Source: a virus
DNA: 58,547 nt
Virus record (IMG/VR): IMGVR_UViG_3300037156_000120
Span: 1-58,547 of that record
Strand: one strand, 5' to 3'
Each line of letters opens with the position of its first letter. Within the stretch, counting starts at the first letter, position 1. The translations under genes were made by a program, and so were the position numbers. The notes beneath the pieces are model-generated. The model was not told the DNA's origin and did not search any database. It saw only the letters and a list, made by a program, of their open reading frames with translations. Of the stretch, positions 23,576-31,172 are shown piece after piece.

Positions 23576-25633
23576 CTATTTGTGAAAAAACACATATCCA
23601 TGTTTCAGTTCGAGCAGAGCTTCCTTGCCTTTGCAGAGAGCCATCACGGATCTGCGGACATTACCCTTGCGATTGTCGCGCTCGTCTTCTCCTGGAACTG
23701 GCATCGCCTCGGCGCAGACATTAATGAACTCTTCCGTCGGCATGCTTTCAATACTCTTGTCAATCGTATCGACCATGTCGAGGACAAAAGATTCCATCTT
23801 CGTGTAACTTCTCACGCCGCTACGCGGCTTGTCGTCGGCTGGCGGCATCGGCACCTCGGCATCGACCGCAACGCATGACGTGATGTCGTCGCCGTCGGCA
23901 TCCCTGCCGACCGTAATGATCTCCAGCTTGAAGCCCCACTGCAGGCCGTCGTCACCGTCTTTCATCTTACTGATGCGAATCTCGCGCCCGCCATTTTCAT
24001 ATTTGATGATCTCGATCTCGGCATCGGCTGCGGCCTTGATACCAGACCAGCCGCGCGCGCCGCGCGCTGCATCTTTACCCGCGTGGTGGATCAGCAGCAC
24101 AGGCGCACCGGTCGCCTCGCGCAGCGCCTTTGCGTTGCCCATCGCGAGACCCATGTCTTCGCCAGCATTCTCGTTGGCGCCGGGCGTCACTTGCGCGAAG
24201 GTATCGGCGATGATCAAATCGACGCCGCCACCGGCACGGATTGTTGAGACTACCTCGAAAATCTCTTCCTTTTGGAGAAAGTTAGGCGCGGCGACGATGA
24301 CACCGATGTCCATCCCGGCCAGGTCTAGGCCGTGGTGCTGGGCGTAAGCCTTGAGCCGCTTGCCCACCCCGCCGCCGCCTTCCGCCGCGATGATCAGCAC
24401 ACGACCTTTTTTCGATTTGTGACCGCGCCAGTCTTCGCCCCGGGCTATCGCCGCGGCCAGATCCAGCGCCACAAAACTCTTGCCGGACCCGCTGGCGCCG
24501 AATAGCACGATCACGTCGGCCCGGGGGATCACCCCCTTGATCAGCCAGTCCCCGGGCGGGCGCCGGGACAGGGCGTTGGCGGACACCATGGGGTACTTGC
24601 CCGCGAAGCCTTCCGGCGTAGCCACGGCGCCCTTGGGATCGCCTGCCGGGGTCTCGGCCACCGCCGCCTCTACCTCCTCCACCGTGGCCGCCTGCTGGGG
24701 CTGGGCGGCCTGGTTGGCCAGCTTTACCATCCTGATCACCGACGCCATGGTGACCGGCCTGCGACCCGCTGGGCGGGGTCTGGAAAAGCTTTCCCACTGA
24801 GCCCTCAGAGCCTCGCTAGAGGGGTATTTGCCACCATTCGCCGACCATTCATCCCAGAGAGCCAGGCCGGTGTCGTCACCCTCGCACTCGAAATGTAACG
24901 CCATGCCGACGCGGATCCAGTCGTCCCGGCCCATGTCAGGGTCCAACTGGGCAAGCAGCTCGGTCATGCGGTCTATGGACAAGCCCAGCGGCTTCTCCAG
25001 CCCAGCGAAGGGATCATCACCCGCGGCGCCCGGCGCCTGCCGATCTTCGCCGAAGCGACGGCTGCAGAGATCCTTGAATTCAGGGGTAACATTTTCGATT
25101 GTGTCTTCGAGGCCCAACAGTTCGACATGGGGGAGCAAATTTCCTGTCAGCGTCACGAACCCGCTGGTAGAAAAAACTTCAAAGCCATACTGCCCCGGTG
25201 CTGTTTTACTCTTGTGATTTCCTATGTTGCCGTAAAATAAAGCGCGAACACCTTTTCCGCTCGGACTAAATTCTGAGTATGTGTTGCGCACAAGATTTTG
25301 AATCTCAGCATCTATACCAGCTTCACCAACGCAATTGTCTGCGTCCACGGCGACGATATTTTCACCTTCCAGCAATGCCAGTCCGATACCGTCGAAGCCG
25401 TATTCCGCAACGGCGCTGCGCGCGATTTGGAAAGTTGTCAGCTGCGCACGATCTTCTGCGCTTCCTTGATGCCCGCGTCGTTTTCCGCCGTGGGGATAAT
25501 ATGGGATTTTTCTAGGTTTGTTTTCGCCCGGATATGTTTCAAGCCGATACGCAACCCAGATCTTTCGGTCCCGTATGTCTGCCGGGGCCAAAATCTGAGA
25601 TGCGCGCGTTTGAGCAGCGGGTGCGGTCGACAC
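23576..25633 (-). CDS. Primase-polymerase/RepA-like helicase fusion (685 aa)
   Basis: Replication initiation protein. N-terminal primase-polymerase domain (about 15-170; IGLALLEGENIVAVDADNC, SPSGKGVRALFYG); PriCT-type segment (about 215-305; MTELLAQLDPDMGRDDWIRVGMAL); then a RecA-fold ATPase of the RepA/AAA_25 type with Walker A FGASGSGKSFVALD (about 377-390), VLIIAAEGGGGVGKRL, and Walker B LIIADTFAQ. The C-terminus is an extra small domain. GTG start with only a weak GAAAG upstream. GC content is clearly higher in the central part (about 24.3-25.0 kb) than at both ends. Confidence 0.9.
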   Translation of the reverse strand: MSTAPAAQTRASQILAPADIRDRKIWVAYRLETYPGENKPRKIPYYPHGGKRRGHQGSAEDRAQLTTFQIARSAVAEYGFDGIGLALLEGENIVAVDADNCVGEAGIDAEIQNLVRNTYSEFSPSGKGVRALFYGNIGNHKSKTAPGQYGFEVFSTSGFVTLTGNLLPHVELLGLEDTIENVTPEFKDLCSRRFGEDRQAPGAAGDDPFAGLEKPLGLSIDRMTELLAQLDPDMGRDDWIRVGMALHFECEGDDTGLALWDEWSANGGKYPSSEALRAQWESFSRPRPAGRRPVTMASVIRMVKLANQAAQPQQAATVEEVEAAVAETPAGDPKGAVATPEGFAGKYPMVSANALSRRPPGDWLIKGVIPRADVIVLFGASGSGKSFVALDLAAAIARGEDWRGHKSKKGRVLIIAAEGGGGVGKRLKAYAQHHGLDLAGMDIGVIVAAPNFLQKEEIFEVVSTIRAGGGVDLIIADTFAQVTPGANENAGEDMGLAMGNAKALREATGAPVLLIHHAGKDAARGARGWSGIKAAADAEIEIIKYENGGREIRISKMKDGDDGLQWGFKLEIITVGRDADGDDITSCVAVDAEVPMPPADDKPRSGVRSYTKMESFVLDMVDTIDKSIESMPTEEFINVCAEAMPVPGEDERDNRKGNVRRSVMALCKGKEALLELKHGYVFFHK

Positions 25634-25644
25634 AGAAAAACTTT

Positions 25645-26436
25645 CTACGCGCTAAGTTCTTGGCGCTTGTTGACGTTGTATCGGTCGCGGAGAGAAACAG
25701 AATTTTCGTCGCCGTTAACGAAAACGGGTTCTACAAATATTTTCTTCGAGAACTGATTTTTTGGCCCGAAGTGTTGGAGACGAACATGACCGCGGCGAAG
25801 ATGCGGTCGAACGATAACAACACCTGTTGATGCGCCGCTTTCGTCTGTCGTTGTTAGAACAGGAAGCGAAAGCGTTGTTGTGTACGCATAATTTTTCTTA
25901 GCGCGCGGTTTGCCGATACCAAGTTTTTCTAGCTTCGATGGTTTCTCTTCCACCCTGTTTTTACGAACGACTTTTGTCGCTAGACCTACGATCAGAGCGC
26001 GAATCATATTTGCAGCGAAAGCCGATAAATTGCTCACGAGCTCGTTTGTACTTAGAACGTGTTCCCCGATAAGAACTTCAGGACCATAGGATTTTAGATG
26101 ATCAGTGAGATTCTCTGCGTGAGCGCCGTCTCGGCGTATCGTCTCCAAGAACGCAGAACCAAACTTTGTGCTGCCGTCAGAATTACGAATACACAATTCC
26201 CAAGTCGCGGTGCTGGAAATGCTTGAAAGATCGATAGTCCACATTTCTTTGTTTTTTGTAGACCGTACAAACTGACAATAAAGTGCGCTCTTTTCTTTGA
26301 AGGTTATACAGAAAGAAGAAAAGGGTGTGTGGTCGATGCCCAGTTCAGACATCGCCTCAATCGTTGCACAAACTTCGTCTGGATCGAAAGCGCGAAGTAT
26401 ATCGTCACTGAGAAAAAAGTTTTCCAGCTTCTCCAT
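25645..26436 (-). CDS. Hypothetical protein with PHLRRGHVR motif (263 aa)
   Basis: Start ATG 26436 chosen (AAGGGGCCGCGTATC upstream) over a longer frame overlapping the HTH gene. Helical N-terminal half, TM-like stretch AFAANMIRALIVGL, a basic linker, and a C-terminal VIVRPHLRRGHVRLQHFG that recurs at the end of many phage and mobile-element hypothetical proteins. Noticeably AT-richer than its neighbours, hinting at separate acquisition. Function unknown. Confidence 0.75.
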   Translation of the reverse strand: MEKLENFFLSDDILRAFDPDEVCATIEAMSELGIDHTPFSSFCITFKEKSALYCQFVRSTKNKEMWTIDLSSISSTATWELCIRNSDGSTKFGSAFLETIRRDGAHAENLTDHLKSYGPEVLIGEHVLSTNELVSNLSAFAANMIRALIVGLATKVVRKNRVEEKPSKLEKLGIGKPRAKKNYAYTTTLSLPVLTTTDESGASTGVVIVRPHLRRGHVRLQHFGPKNQFSKKIFVEPVFVNGDENSVSLRDRYNVNKRQELSA

Positions 26437-26459
26437 GATACGCGGCCCCTTATTGGAAA

Positions 26460-26672
26460 TTAGATATTTAGCAGTTTGGCAAGTTGCGGATTGATCAGTT
26501 TGCTTCGCGGAACCTTGGTCTTGTTCTCGATCTGGACGGCGCGCTTCGGAGGCACCCAGCCCCGTTCGATCCACAGATAGACGATTTGATGCGAGACTTT
26601 GAGAAAGGCGGCAAGGGCGGTGACACCCCCGGCACGCTCCACGGCGGTGTCGAGATTCATAGGCGCGGTCAT
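26460..26672 (-). CDS. YdaS/Cro-like HTH regulator (70 aa)
   Basis: Starts MTAPMNLDTAVERAGGVTALAAFL, followed by KVSHQIVYLWIERGWVPPKRAVQIE, the pattern of the YdaS_antitoxin/Cro family in which the HTH reads sVSxxxVxxWxxRG-xVPxxRaxxIE. Single-domain DNA-binding repressor. GGAG lies upstream of the ATG. A candidate regulator of the leftward promoters or of the switch away from early transcription. No matching toxin (YdaT) is seen. Confidence 0.85.
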   Translation of the reverse strand: MTAPMNLDTAVERAGGVTALAAFLKVSHQIVYLWIERGWVPPKRAVQIENKTKVPRSKLINPQLAKLLNI

Positions 26673-26710
26673 GTGATTCGGTCTCCAGCGGGCGGCGAAG
26701 ATAGGTTCAA

Positions 26711-26977
26711 TCAGCCGGTTGATGCAAGGCTTTTTTCAACCAACGTCGCGTAACCAGCAATATCATGCCAGTGATCGACGAAACTCGGATCGCCGGACAA
26801 GATACGCGACACTTTAACAGCCACCATATCCAGCGACTCTCGCATTTCCGATGACAACCGATGCCAGCCATCAGTATTATGCATGGTCGACTTCAAATTA
26901 GCAGCCACAAATGCCTGCACAGCGTAATCGCCGTGGGTAGCGTCACGCGCCACAAGCGTTTCCTTGATATCACCCAT
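26711..26977 (-). CDS. DUF6378-like phage protein (88 aa)
   Basis: MGDIKETLVARDATHGDYAVQAFVAANLK and DMVAVKVSRILSGDPSFVDHWHDIAGYATL match a widespread phage family of unknown function (DUF6378-like), with DPSFxDHWxDIAGYATLVE its hallmark. ATG 26977 lies in the end of the upstream gene; ATG 26986 is an alternative. Confidence 0.75.
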   Translation of the reverse strand: MGDIKETLVARDATHGDYAVQAFVAANLKSTMHNTDGWHRLSSEMRESLDMVAVKVSRILSGDPSFVDHWHDIAGYATLVEKSLASTG

Positions 26978-27155
26978 GGTAGTCAACCGTGTCGCCGCAC
27001 TCGGCGCAAAGAATGACGTCCTTCGTCATCTCCTGCGCGCATTCCCAGAACTCGATCCAGTTCTTCGCGCCTATTGTCGCGCGGCGTTGCACGCGCGTCT
27101 CCTGGCCGTCTTGTTTGATAACGACGCTGTCTGAATTAATATCAAAATCGATCAT
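26970..27155 (-). CDS. Hypothetical protein (61 aa)
   Basis: ATG 27155 chosen because GGAG lies seven bases upstream; a TTG at 27167 is also in frame. Acidic beta-rich start MIDFDINSDSVVIKQDGQE and a C-terminal CAECGDTVDYHG that may bind metal. Function unknown. First gene after the 225-bp non-coding region. Confidence 0.65.
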   Translation of the reverse strand: MIDFDINSDSVVIKQDGQETRVQRRATIGAKNWIEFWECAQEMTKDVILCAECGDTVDYHG

Positions 27156-27167
27156 CACGGTCTCCAA

Positions 27168-27392
27168 TAGTTAGGCGCCGGATTTTGAAGAGATCCAGCA
27201 AACTCTGTTACCCGCGTCAAGCTGAACAGGCTTTGTTCAGACCCTTCCCCGCCAGTTTGTGCTGGGCTTACGACCTGGGTTTTGGCGACGCGGGGTATTC
27301 AGCGCCCCGACTTATCCACCGCTCGGGGCCACACAGTGCTGTAGATTTCCGAGGAGTGGGACCCACTCGAAAATCTCTGAATCCTTCCGGGA
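27168..27392. other. Non-coding region with inverted repeats and DnaA-box-like 9-mer
   Basis: No supported gene. It contains: a perfect 7-bp inverted repeat CTGAACA-GGCTT-TGTTCAG (27222-27240); TTATCCACC (27311-27319), one mismatch from a DnaA box; a perfect palindrome GAGTGGG-A-CCCACTC (27354-27368) inside a longer imperfect inverted repeat with GATTT-type flanks (about 27344-27375). On the minus strand a TTGACG is present without a good -10. Candidate origin or regulatory/RNA element. Confidence 0.5.
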
Positions 27393-27809
27393 TTAACGCG
27401 CCTTTCTCTGGTACATCGGTTGAAAAGCAATTTGGCAATGTCCAACGCAATACGCAGACCCGGCTTTAGGCTGGGCGCCACAATAAATAACACCGTCGGA
27501 CGCATCATAAGGCCAGCGGCAATGATAATCGCGCAGACCCATCGTGTCGATCGGCGGATGCGCGGGCAGCAATTCAGTCACGGGTATTAGCTCAGACTTT
27601 GGTTGTGGTGCGTGCCGTGGTACTGCCGCTGGCCGGGAGCGAACAAACGTCGGGAAGCGTTTCGGCAAATCTGACGAGCGATGCACGGCGCCTAGAACGG
27701 AATTGCGCGTCCGGCCCGGAAGCGCCCTGCTTATAGTGGACGCCGACGCGCCGCCCAGCCACATCTCGCGAAGCGTCTTAAGCTCATCCTCGCTCCAGCT
27801 CGATCCCAT
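27393..27809 (-). CDS. gcrA: GcrA-family cell-cycle regulator (138 aa)
   Basis: N-terminal SSWSEDELKTLREMWLGG, then SASTISRALPGRTRNSVLGAVHR, is the GcrA DNA-binding helix-turn-helix. C-terminal CRWPYDASDGVIYCGAQ and SAYCVGHCQIAFQP match the GcrA domain that contacts sigma70 and often carries Cys/His. In alphaproteobacteria GcrA stimulates transcription at promoters with CcrM-methylated GANTC. Start ATG 27809 (MGSSW) chosen; it overlaps the upstream TM gene by ATGA. A phage copy could redirect host RNA polymerase to phage promoters or alter the host cell cycle. Confidence 0.85.
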   Translation of the reverse strand: MGSSWSEDELKTLREMWLGGASASTISRALPGRTRNSVLGAVHRSSDLPKRFPTFVRSRPAAVPRHAPQPKSELIPVTELLPAHPPIDTMGLRDYHCRWPYDASDGVIYCGAQPKAGSAYCVGHCQIAFQPMYQRKAR

Positions 27810-27970
27810 CACGGCATGAGCCCGATACTGACGCAGATCAAAAAGAAATACAGCCCGACTCCGCAGGCCGCCAATAAGACGATGGCGAGCACGGTCGCAA
27901 TGATATCCCCCAGCGTCGCGACCCTCAACGACGGCGGCTCGTAGCAGTATCCGGTTTCCCGTTTTTTCAT
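27809..27970 (-). CDS. Single-TM mini-protein upstream of GcrA (53 aa)
   Basis: ATG 27970. Basic N-terminus MKKRETGYCYEPPS, TM segment IIATVLAIVLLAACGVGLYFFLI, short end. It overlaps gcrA by ATGA, so the two are probably co-translated. The LAAC could resemble a lipobox but lies too deep for a usual signal. Function unknown. Confidence 0.65.
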   Translation of the reverse strand: MKKRETGYCYEPPSLRVATLGDIIATVLAIVLLAACGVGLYFFLICVSIGLMP

Positions 27971-28011
27971 GGCGCACCCCAGTCAACAGCCCGACAGACT
28001 AGGCAGATCAA

Positions 28012-28179
28012 TCAGATGATTGCAAGAGCCTTCTTACGCTCCCGGGCTCTGGCGTTTACGTTTTTCATACTTTCGTTGTACCGCGCGCGATCGCGCACGG
28101 TGATCTTGGCCTCGGCGATCTTAGCCGAAACCTTTCCAGACCCCTTGCACAGGGGGCAGTCGCGGGTTGCCTTGCTCAT
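28012..28179 (-). CDS. CxxC mini-protein (55 aa)
   Basis: ATG 28179. N-terminal CPLCKGSGKVSAKI, half of a DnaJ-type zinc knuckle, followed by a basic helix ending RERKKALAII. Common small phage protein type. Function unknown. Confidence 0.65.
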   Translation of the reverse strand: MSKATRDCPLCKGSGKVSAKIAEAKITVRDRARYNESMKNVNARARERKKALAII

Positions 28180-28526
28180 TTTCCGGCTCTTTCCTTGATG
28201 ATCTTAAGCTCGGGCTTGCGGCGTTGTGGCCGCCTGGCGCGAACTTTGACTACTTGCGCCACGCTGGCGACGAAGCCCTCGCCTTTAAATCTGGCCTCGA
28301 CCCCCTTGCTGTTCAACGCCAGGACAATGGCCGACGCATCGAGAACAGGCAGATGACCAACCACCAAGGTTCTGCCGCCCAGCTCAGTCGGCACCTGTAT
28401 GATCAGCGTCACGATCGCATCTGGCTGGACATCTTCCAGCAGATCCGGAACGTACTGGCCGAAAACGAGCGGCGCCGCGCCAGCAAGCCAGCGACGAAAA
28501 AGACGATGCGCGGTTTTGAATTTCAT
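28176..28526 (-). CDS. Hypothetical protein (116 aa)
   Basis: ATG 28526 chosen over a TTG at 28559. Hydrophobic central part (DAIVTLIIQVPTELGGRTLVV, SAIVLALNSKGVEARF) suggesting an alpha/beta fold, and a very basic C-terminus (KVRARRPQRRKPELKIIKER) that may bind nucleic acid. It overlaps both neighbours. No family recognised. Confidence 0.65.
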   Translation of the reverse strand: MKFKTAHRLFRRWLAGAAPLVFGQYVPDLLEDVQPDAIVTLIIQVPTELGGRTLVVGHLPVLDASAIVLALNSKGVEARFKGEGFVASVAQVVKVRARRPQRRKPELKIIKERAGK

Positions 28527-28603
28527 TTGCCGACACCATCGCCGCCGATAGCGACCCAAGTCAACAACACCAAAATGATCACAGCAACTGCGTAAACTAA
28601 CAT
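28523..28603 (-). CDS. 26-residue single-TM peptide
   Basis: ATG 28603 with AAGGATGATCTG upstream. The product is almost only a TM helix (LVYAVAVIILVLLTWVAIGG) with a short tail. Start and stop overlap the neighbouring genes (TGATG and ATGA), which supports it as a real coupled gene despite its size. Confidence 0.5.
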   Translation of the reverse strand: MLVYAVAVIILVLLTWVAIGGDGVGK

Positions 28604-28764
28604 CAGATCATCCTTCCTGTTGCGCGCTTGTCGTCGTTAACGATTTCCTGCGCGCCCTGCCGGTTCTTGGATTGGCCCAGCCAGTCGCCGCAGAAACGAG
28701 CGACCCAGCGCGGCGTGTCGTAGCCGCAGTATTCGCGGGCGATAGTGTAGCGCTTGTCAGTCAT
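28603..28764 (-). CDS. Hypothetical protein (53 aa)
   Basis: ATG 28764, overlapping the upstream gene by 4 bp. Starts MTDKRYTIAREYCGYDTPRW; a compact domain with two Cys. This short MxxRYxIxREyCGy-type protein recurs in phages. Function unknown. Confidence 0.65.
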   Translation of the reverse strand: MTDKRYTIAREYCGYDTPRWVARFCGDWLGQSKNRQGAQEIVNDDKRATGRMI

Positions 28765-29066
28765 CCGTTATCCAGTTCAAGACTAAGACGCACAATTTCC
28801 ATTTTGTCTTTAGCGCGACCTTTGACCGGCGTGTATTCGAGCCCGCTGACGTCCCTATAACCTGTTTCCCAGTCCACCGTCGTTCTGGTGCTGGCGCGGC
28901 CCTTGCACCAAGCTGTCAGAGCAAGATGCGCCGCCTTGTGCGAGGCGAAGAGACGAGGCAGCGGGCCAGCAACCGGCTCGCTATACGTAAAGCCCTTGCC
29001 GTTGCCCTGCGGCAAAAACTTTCCCACACCCTTTTCTCGTATGGCAAAGAAATGACCAATAATCAT
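28761..29066 (-). CDS. Hypothetical protein (101 aa)
   Basis: Begins MIIGHFFAIREKGVGKFLPQ. Alpha/beta character with ASHKAAHLALTAW. It overlaps neighbours by 4 bp on each side, so it is part of a translationally coupled chain. No family recognised. Confidence 0.7.
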   Translation of the reverse strand: MIIGHFFAIREKGVGKFLPQGNGKGFTYSEPVAGPLPRLFASHKAAHLALTAWCKGRASTRTTVDWETGYRDVSGLEYTPVKGRAKDKMEIVRLSLELDNG

Positions 29067-29425
29067 GCTCCGATTCTCCCCAGTTTACGCGCCTCGTCGG
29101 CGTACTCCGACAAAGTCATCCGCGGCGTGAACCAGTAGTCGCGCTCGATGCCCAGACCGAGGCGCCCGCGAACGGACTGCAGCTCGCGAAGCGACACGCT
29201 GCCCAGCTCGACGCAATCCATACCAAGGTCACACAAGCCGAAAGCAGTGTCGCCGTCTTCATCGAGCTCCGAAATCAGCCACGTCGCCGCGCCACACGGG
29301 TTAAAGAACTTGACCACCGGACTAAAGTCGATCGTGTTTCCGGTCTTCTCCATCGCCGCGGCATTAGCGCGGCCATTGGCCAGCAACTTCTTCAGCAGCG
29401 GCGCGGTGAGAAATTTCTGGCTCAT
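29063..29425 (-). CDS. DUF2958 protein (120 aa)
   Basis: Clear DUF2958 pattern: LKKLLANGR, DFSPVVKFFNPCGAATWLI, ELDEDGDTAFGLCDLGM, ELGSVSLRELQSVRG and a C-terminal LSEYADEAR. The family is common on plasmids, integrative elements and phages; its biochemical role is unknown. Confidence 0.9.
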   Translation of the reverse strand: MSQKFLTAPLLKKLLANGRANAAAMEKTGNTIDFSPVVKFFNPCGAATWLISELDEDGDTAFGLCDLGMDCVELGSVSLRELQSVRGRLGLGIERDYWFTPRMTLSEYADEARKLGRIGA

Positions 29426-29625
29426 GATACTGCATCAAGCTTTCCGTCGACCCAACGATAATTCACCGGGTCAGAACTTTCAACCACGCGCGTATCGCGC
29501 ACCGTGAACCAACGAAACATTAAGTCGTGCACGTTGCCTTCAGCCTCTTCGCGCGTGGCGAAGCGCAAGCCGTTGCCAACGAATTTTCCATCGCGATCGG
29601 CGATGACTTCAGGAGCAAAGCTCAT
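29422..29625 (-). CDS. Hypothetical protein (67 aa)
   Basis: Starts MSFAPEVIADRDGKFVGN, with FATREEAEGNVHDLMFRW and DTRVVESSDPVNYRW, a short family often beside DUF2958 in mobile elements. It overlaps neighbours by 4 bp. Function unknown. Confidence 0.75.
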   Translation of the reverse strand: MSFAPEVIADRDGKFVGNGLRFATREEAEGNVHDLMFRWFTVRDTRVVESSDPVNYRWVDGKLDAVS

Positions 29626-29867
29626 GACTTCGCTCCCTTCAACAAAGCCTTGAGCTCGGCCTTAACAGACCTTGCAACAGAACCGCGCCAGGTGGTGGCA
29701 TTGCTCAGAAAGTAGAGCACGACGCTCTGGCCGCTATCGGCGCCGTAAGGATCGGTGACCTTGTCCATCTGGCGCATTGCGTTGAGATACGGCACGGCGC
29801 CGAAGTAAACCGGGTGCCAATCCTTGCGGATCTCGCCAGCAATTTCACTGATTGATCTATTCGTCAT
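29622..29867 (-). CDS. Hypothetical protein (81 aa)
   Basis: Contains AGEIRKDWHPVYFGAVPYL and MRQMDKVTDPYGADSGQSVV, a conserved small phage/plasmid family. ATG 29867 preceded by AAGGAAAATGCGAA, the shared early leader. Function unknown. Confidence 0.8.
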   Translation of the reverse strand: MTNRSISEIAGEIRKDWHPVYFGAVPYLNAMRQMDKVTDPYGADSGQSVVLYFLSNATTWRGSVARSVKAELKALLKGAKS

Positions 29868-29898
29868 TTCGCATTTTCCTTCTTGTATCTTCCCAGTG

Positions 29899-29927
29899 AT
29901 AATAGACGCCTATCGAAAAGGTTGCAA
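29899..29927 (-). promoter_or_regulatory. Early promoter with ATAG-N4-CTAT operator
   Basis: Minus strand: -35 TTGCAA (29922-29927), 17-bp spacer, -10 TATTAT (29899-29904). The 12-bp element ATAGACGCCTAT (29902-29913) overlaps the -10 at the same offset as in the 33.2-kb promoter. Drives the 29.87-kb gene leftward. Confidence 0.75.
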
Positions 29928-29957
29928 GGGGGTGGTTGCATTTATTTTACCACCCCC
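29928..29957. terminator. Hairpin GGGGGTGG / CCACCCCC
   Basis: Perfect 8-bp stem with a 14-nt AT-rich loop between the stop of the 29964-30398 gene and the promoter. On the minus strand it is followed by TTGCAACCTTTT, so it may end or weaken transcription from upstream before the new promoter. The T-run is interrupted, so strength is uncertain. Confidence 0.5.
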
Positions 29958-29963
29958 GAGCCC

Positions 29964-30398
29964 TTAATCGCGGCCCAGATCGACCGTGAGTTCCCGGCCC
30001 AGAGCCTTTTTGGCCAGCTCCAGCCCGTCCTGCCAGTCGGCGAGATCGCCGTCAGACGACACTTTCACCATCCACGCCCAGTCGGCTATGGCCGCGAGCA
30101 CCGCAGTGACCACAACGTCATAAGGCTTGTTCGCGGTCTCACAGAAAGCAAACTTCTGCGCAGCCTGCTCGAAAAAGAACGTCTCGTGGCCGTCGTCTTC
30201 GACACCATTGAAGCGGATTAGCGCCGCGCCGCCGTCAGCATTCTGGCGTTTTACTTCCGGCACTTTTTTCGGCTCGTCATATTCCCAGGCAAGCGGCACA
30301 GGCGACGCGGCGATGATCTTCTCGGCATCGTCGCAGATCAGCTGCCACGTCTTGAGCGGTATTGGCTTGGCAGTTTTCCAGTAATGTGTATATCCCAT
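29964..30398 (-). CDS. Conserved phage MGYTHYW protein (144 aa)
   Basis: Starts MGYTHYWKTAKPIPLKTW; contains HETFFFEQAAQKFAFCETANKPYD, both typical of a widespread phage and mobile-element family of unknown function. ATG preceded by AAGGAAAATACGAA. Confidence 0.85.
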   Translation of the reverse strand: MGYTHYWKTAKPIPLKTWQLICDDAEKIIAASPVPLAWEYDEPKKVPEVKRQNADGGAALIRFNGVEDDGHETFFFEQAAQKFAFCETANKPYDVVVTAVLAAIADWAWMVKVSSDGDLADWQDGLELAKKALGRELTVDLGRD

Positions 30399-30416
30399 TT
30401 CGTATTTTCCTTTTCG

Positions 30417-31172
30417 CTAGTGGTCGATGAAAACTATCGGCTCGTCAGTACTCCAGCACAAAGCGCAGCTCGAGCAGCACACCTCATCGCCCTCGGTCTG
30501 AGCTGGGCAAACGATGCCCTCGGCGATGCGACCACGCGCCGTCACGTCCTTGATCGTCACGGTGCCCATCTCGCCGCCGCGTTCGCTCCAGCGTATCCGC
30601 CAGCGATCAGGAAACGTTGCATTCATCACCGCGATGCGCTGACCCTCGGGCGAATGCTTCTCACAACGCGTGTAGCCGTAAACGTGCAGCTCGGGGTGCT
30701 TGAACATCAGATCGTCCCACAGTTGGACGTACTGCCGCGAATAAAAATCCCCAAGAATGTGCAAACGAATTACAAAGCCCCGCGGATGTTTGCGGGCAAG
30801 CGTTGCGACCTGACCCGGGATGATCTTCTCCAAAGCCGGGCCAGCCTTCCATCGCGTTGGCCATTGCATATGATTTCCGTAGCAGGAATGCCAGCTGCCG
30901 CAAATCGTCGGGCATGTCGCGCGTTCTTCAAGCGTAAGCGTATAAATCGGCATGCCGCTCCACGCGCCCTTGATCACGCGGTTTCCGATCTTGCTGTTGT
31001 TCTTGCCTTCCTTGAACAGCATCGCGGAATAATCCGGCACCGCGACGCGGCTCGGAAAGATCGTCGTCGCCTCGACGATCGCATTGTGATCCGGCTTCAG
31101 GACCATCGGCTTACCGAGGCGCCCGTGCTTGACGTGACGCCGCAGTGTTCTCGGTTTGACGGTGGTCTTCAT
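30417..31172 (-). CDS. GP88-like Cys-rich phage protein (251 aa)
   Basis: Start ATG 31172 (MKTTVKPRT) chosen over an upstream start within the neighbouring gene. Contains ATCPTICGSWHSCYGN, HPRGFVIRLHILGDFYS and a C-terminal VCCSSCALCW cluster, matching the mycobacteriophage gene-product-88 type family. Cys spacing and the alpha/beta layout recall Fe-S or radical-SAM-like phage proteins, but the enzyme activity is not established. It overlaps the upstream gene by ATGA. Confidence 0.75.
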   Translation of the reverse strand: MKTTVKPRTLRRHVKHGRLGKPMVLKPDHNAIVEATTIFPSRVAVPDYSAMLFKEGKNNSKIGNRVIKGAWSGMPIYTLTLEERATCPTICGSWHSCYGNHMQWPTRWKAGPALEKIIPGQVATLARKHPRGFVIRLHILGDFYSRQYVQLWDDLMFKHPELHVYGYTRCEKHSPEGQRIAVMNATFPDRWRIRWSERGGEMGTVTIKDVTARGRIAEGIVCPAQTEGDEVCCSSCALCWSTDEPIVFIDH

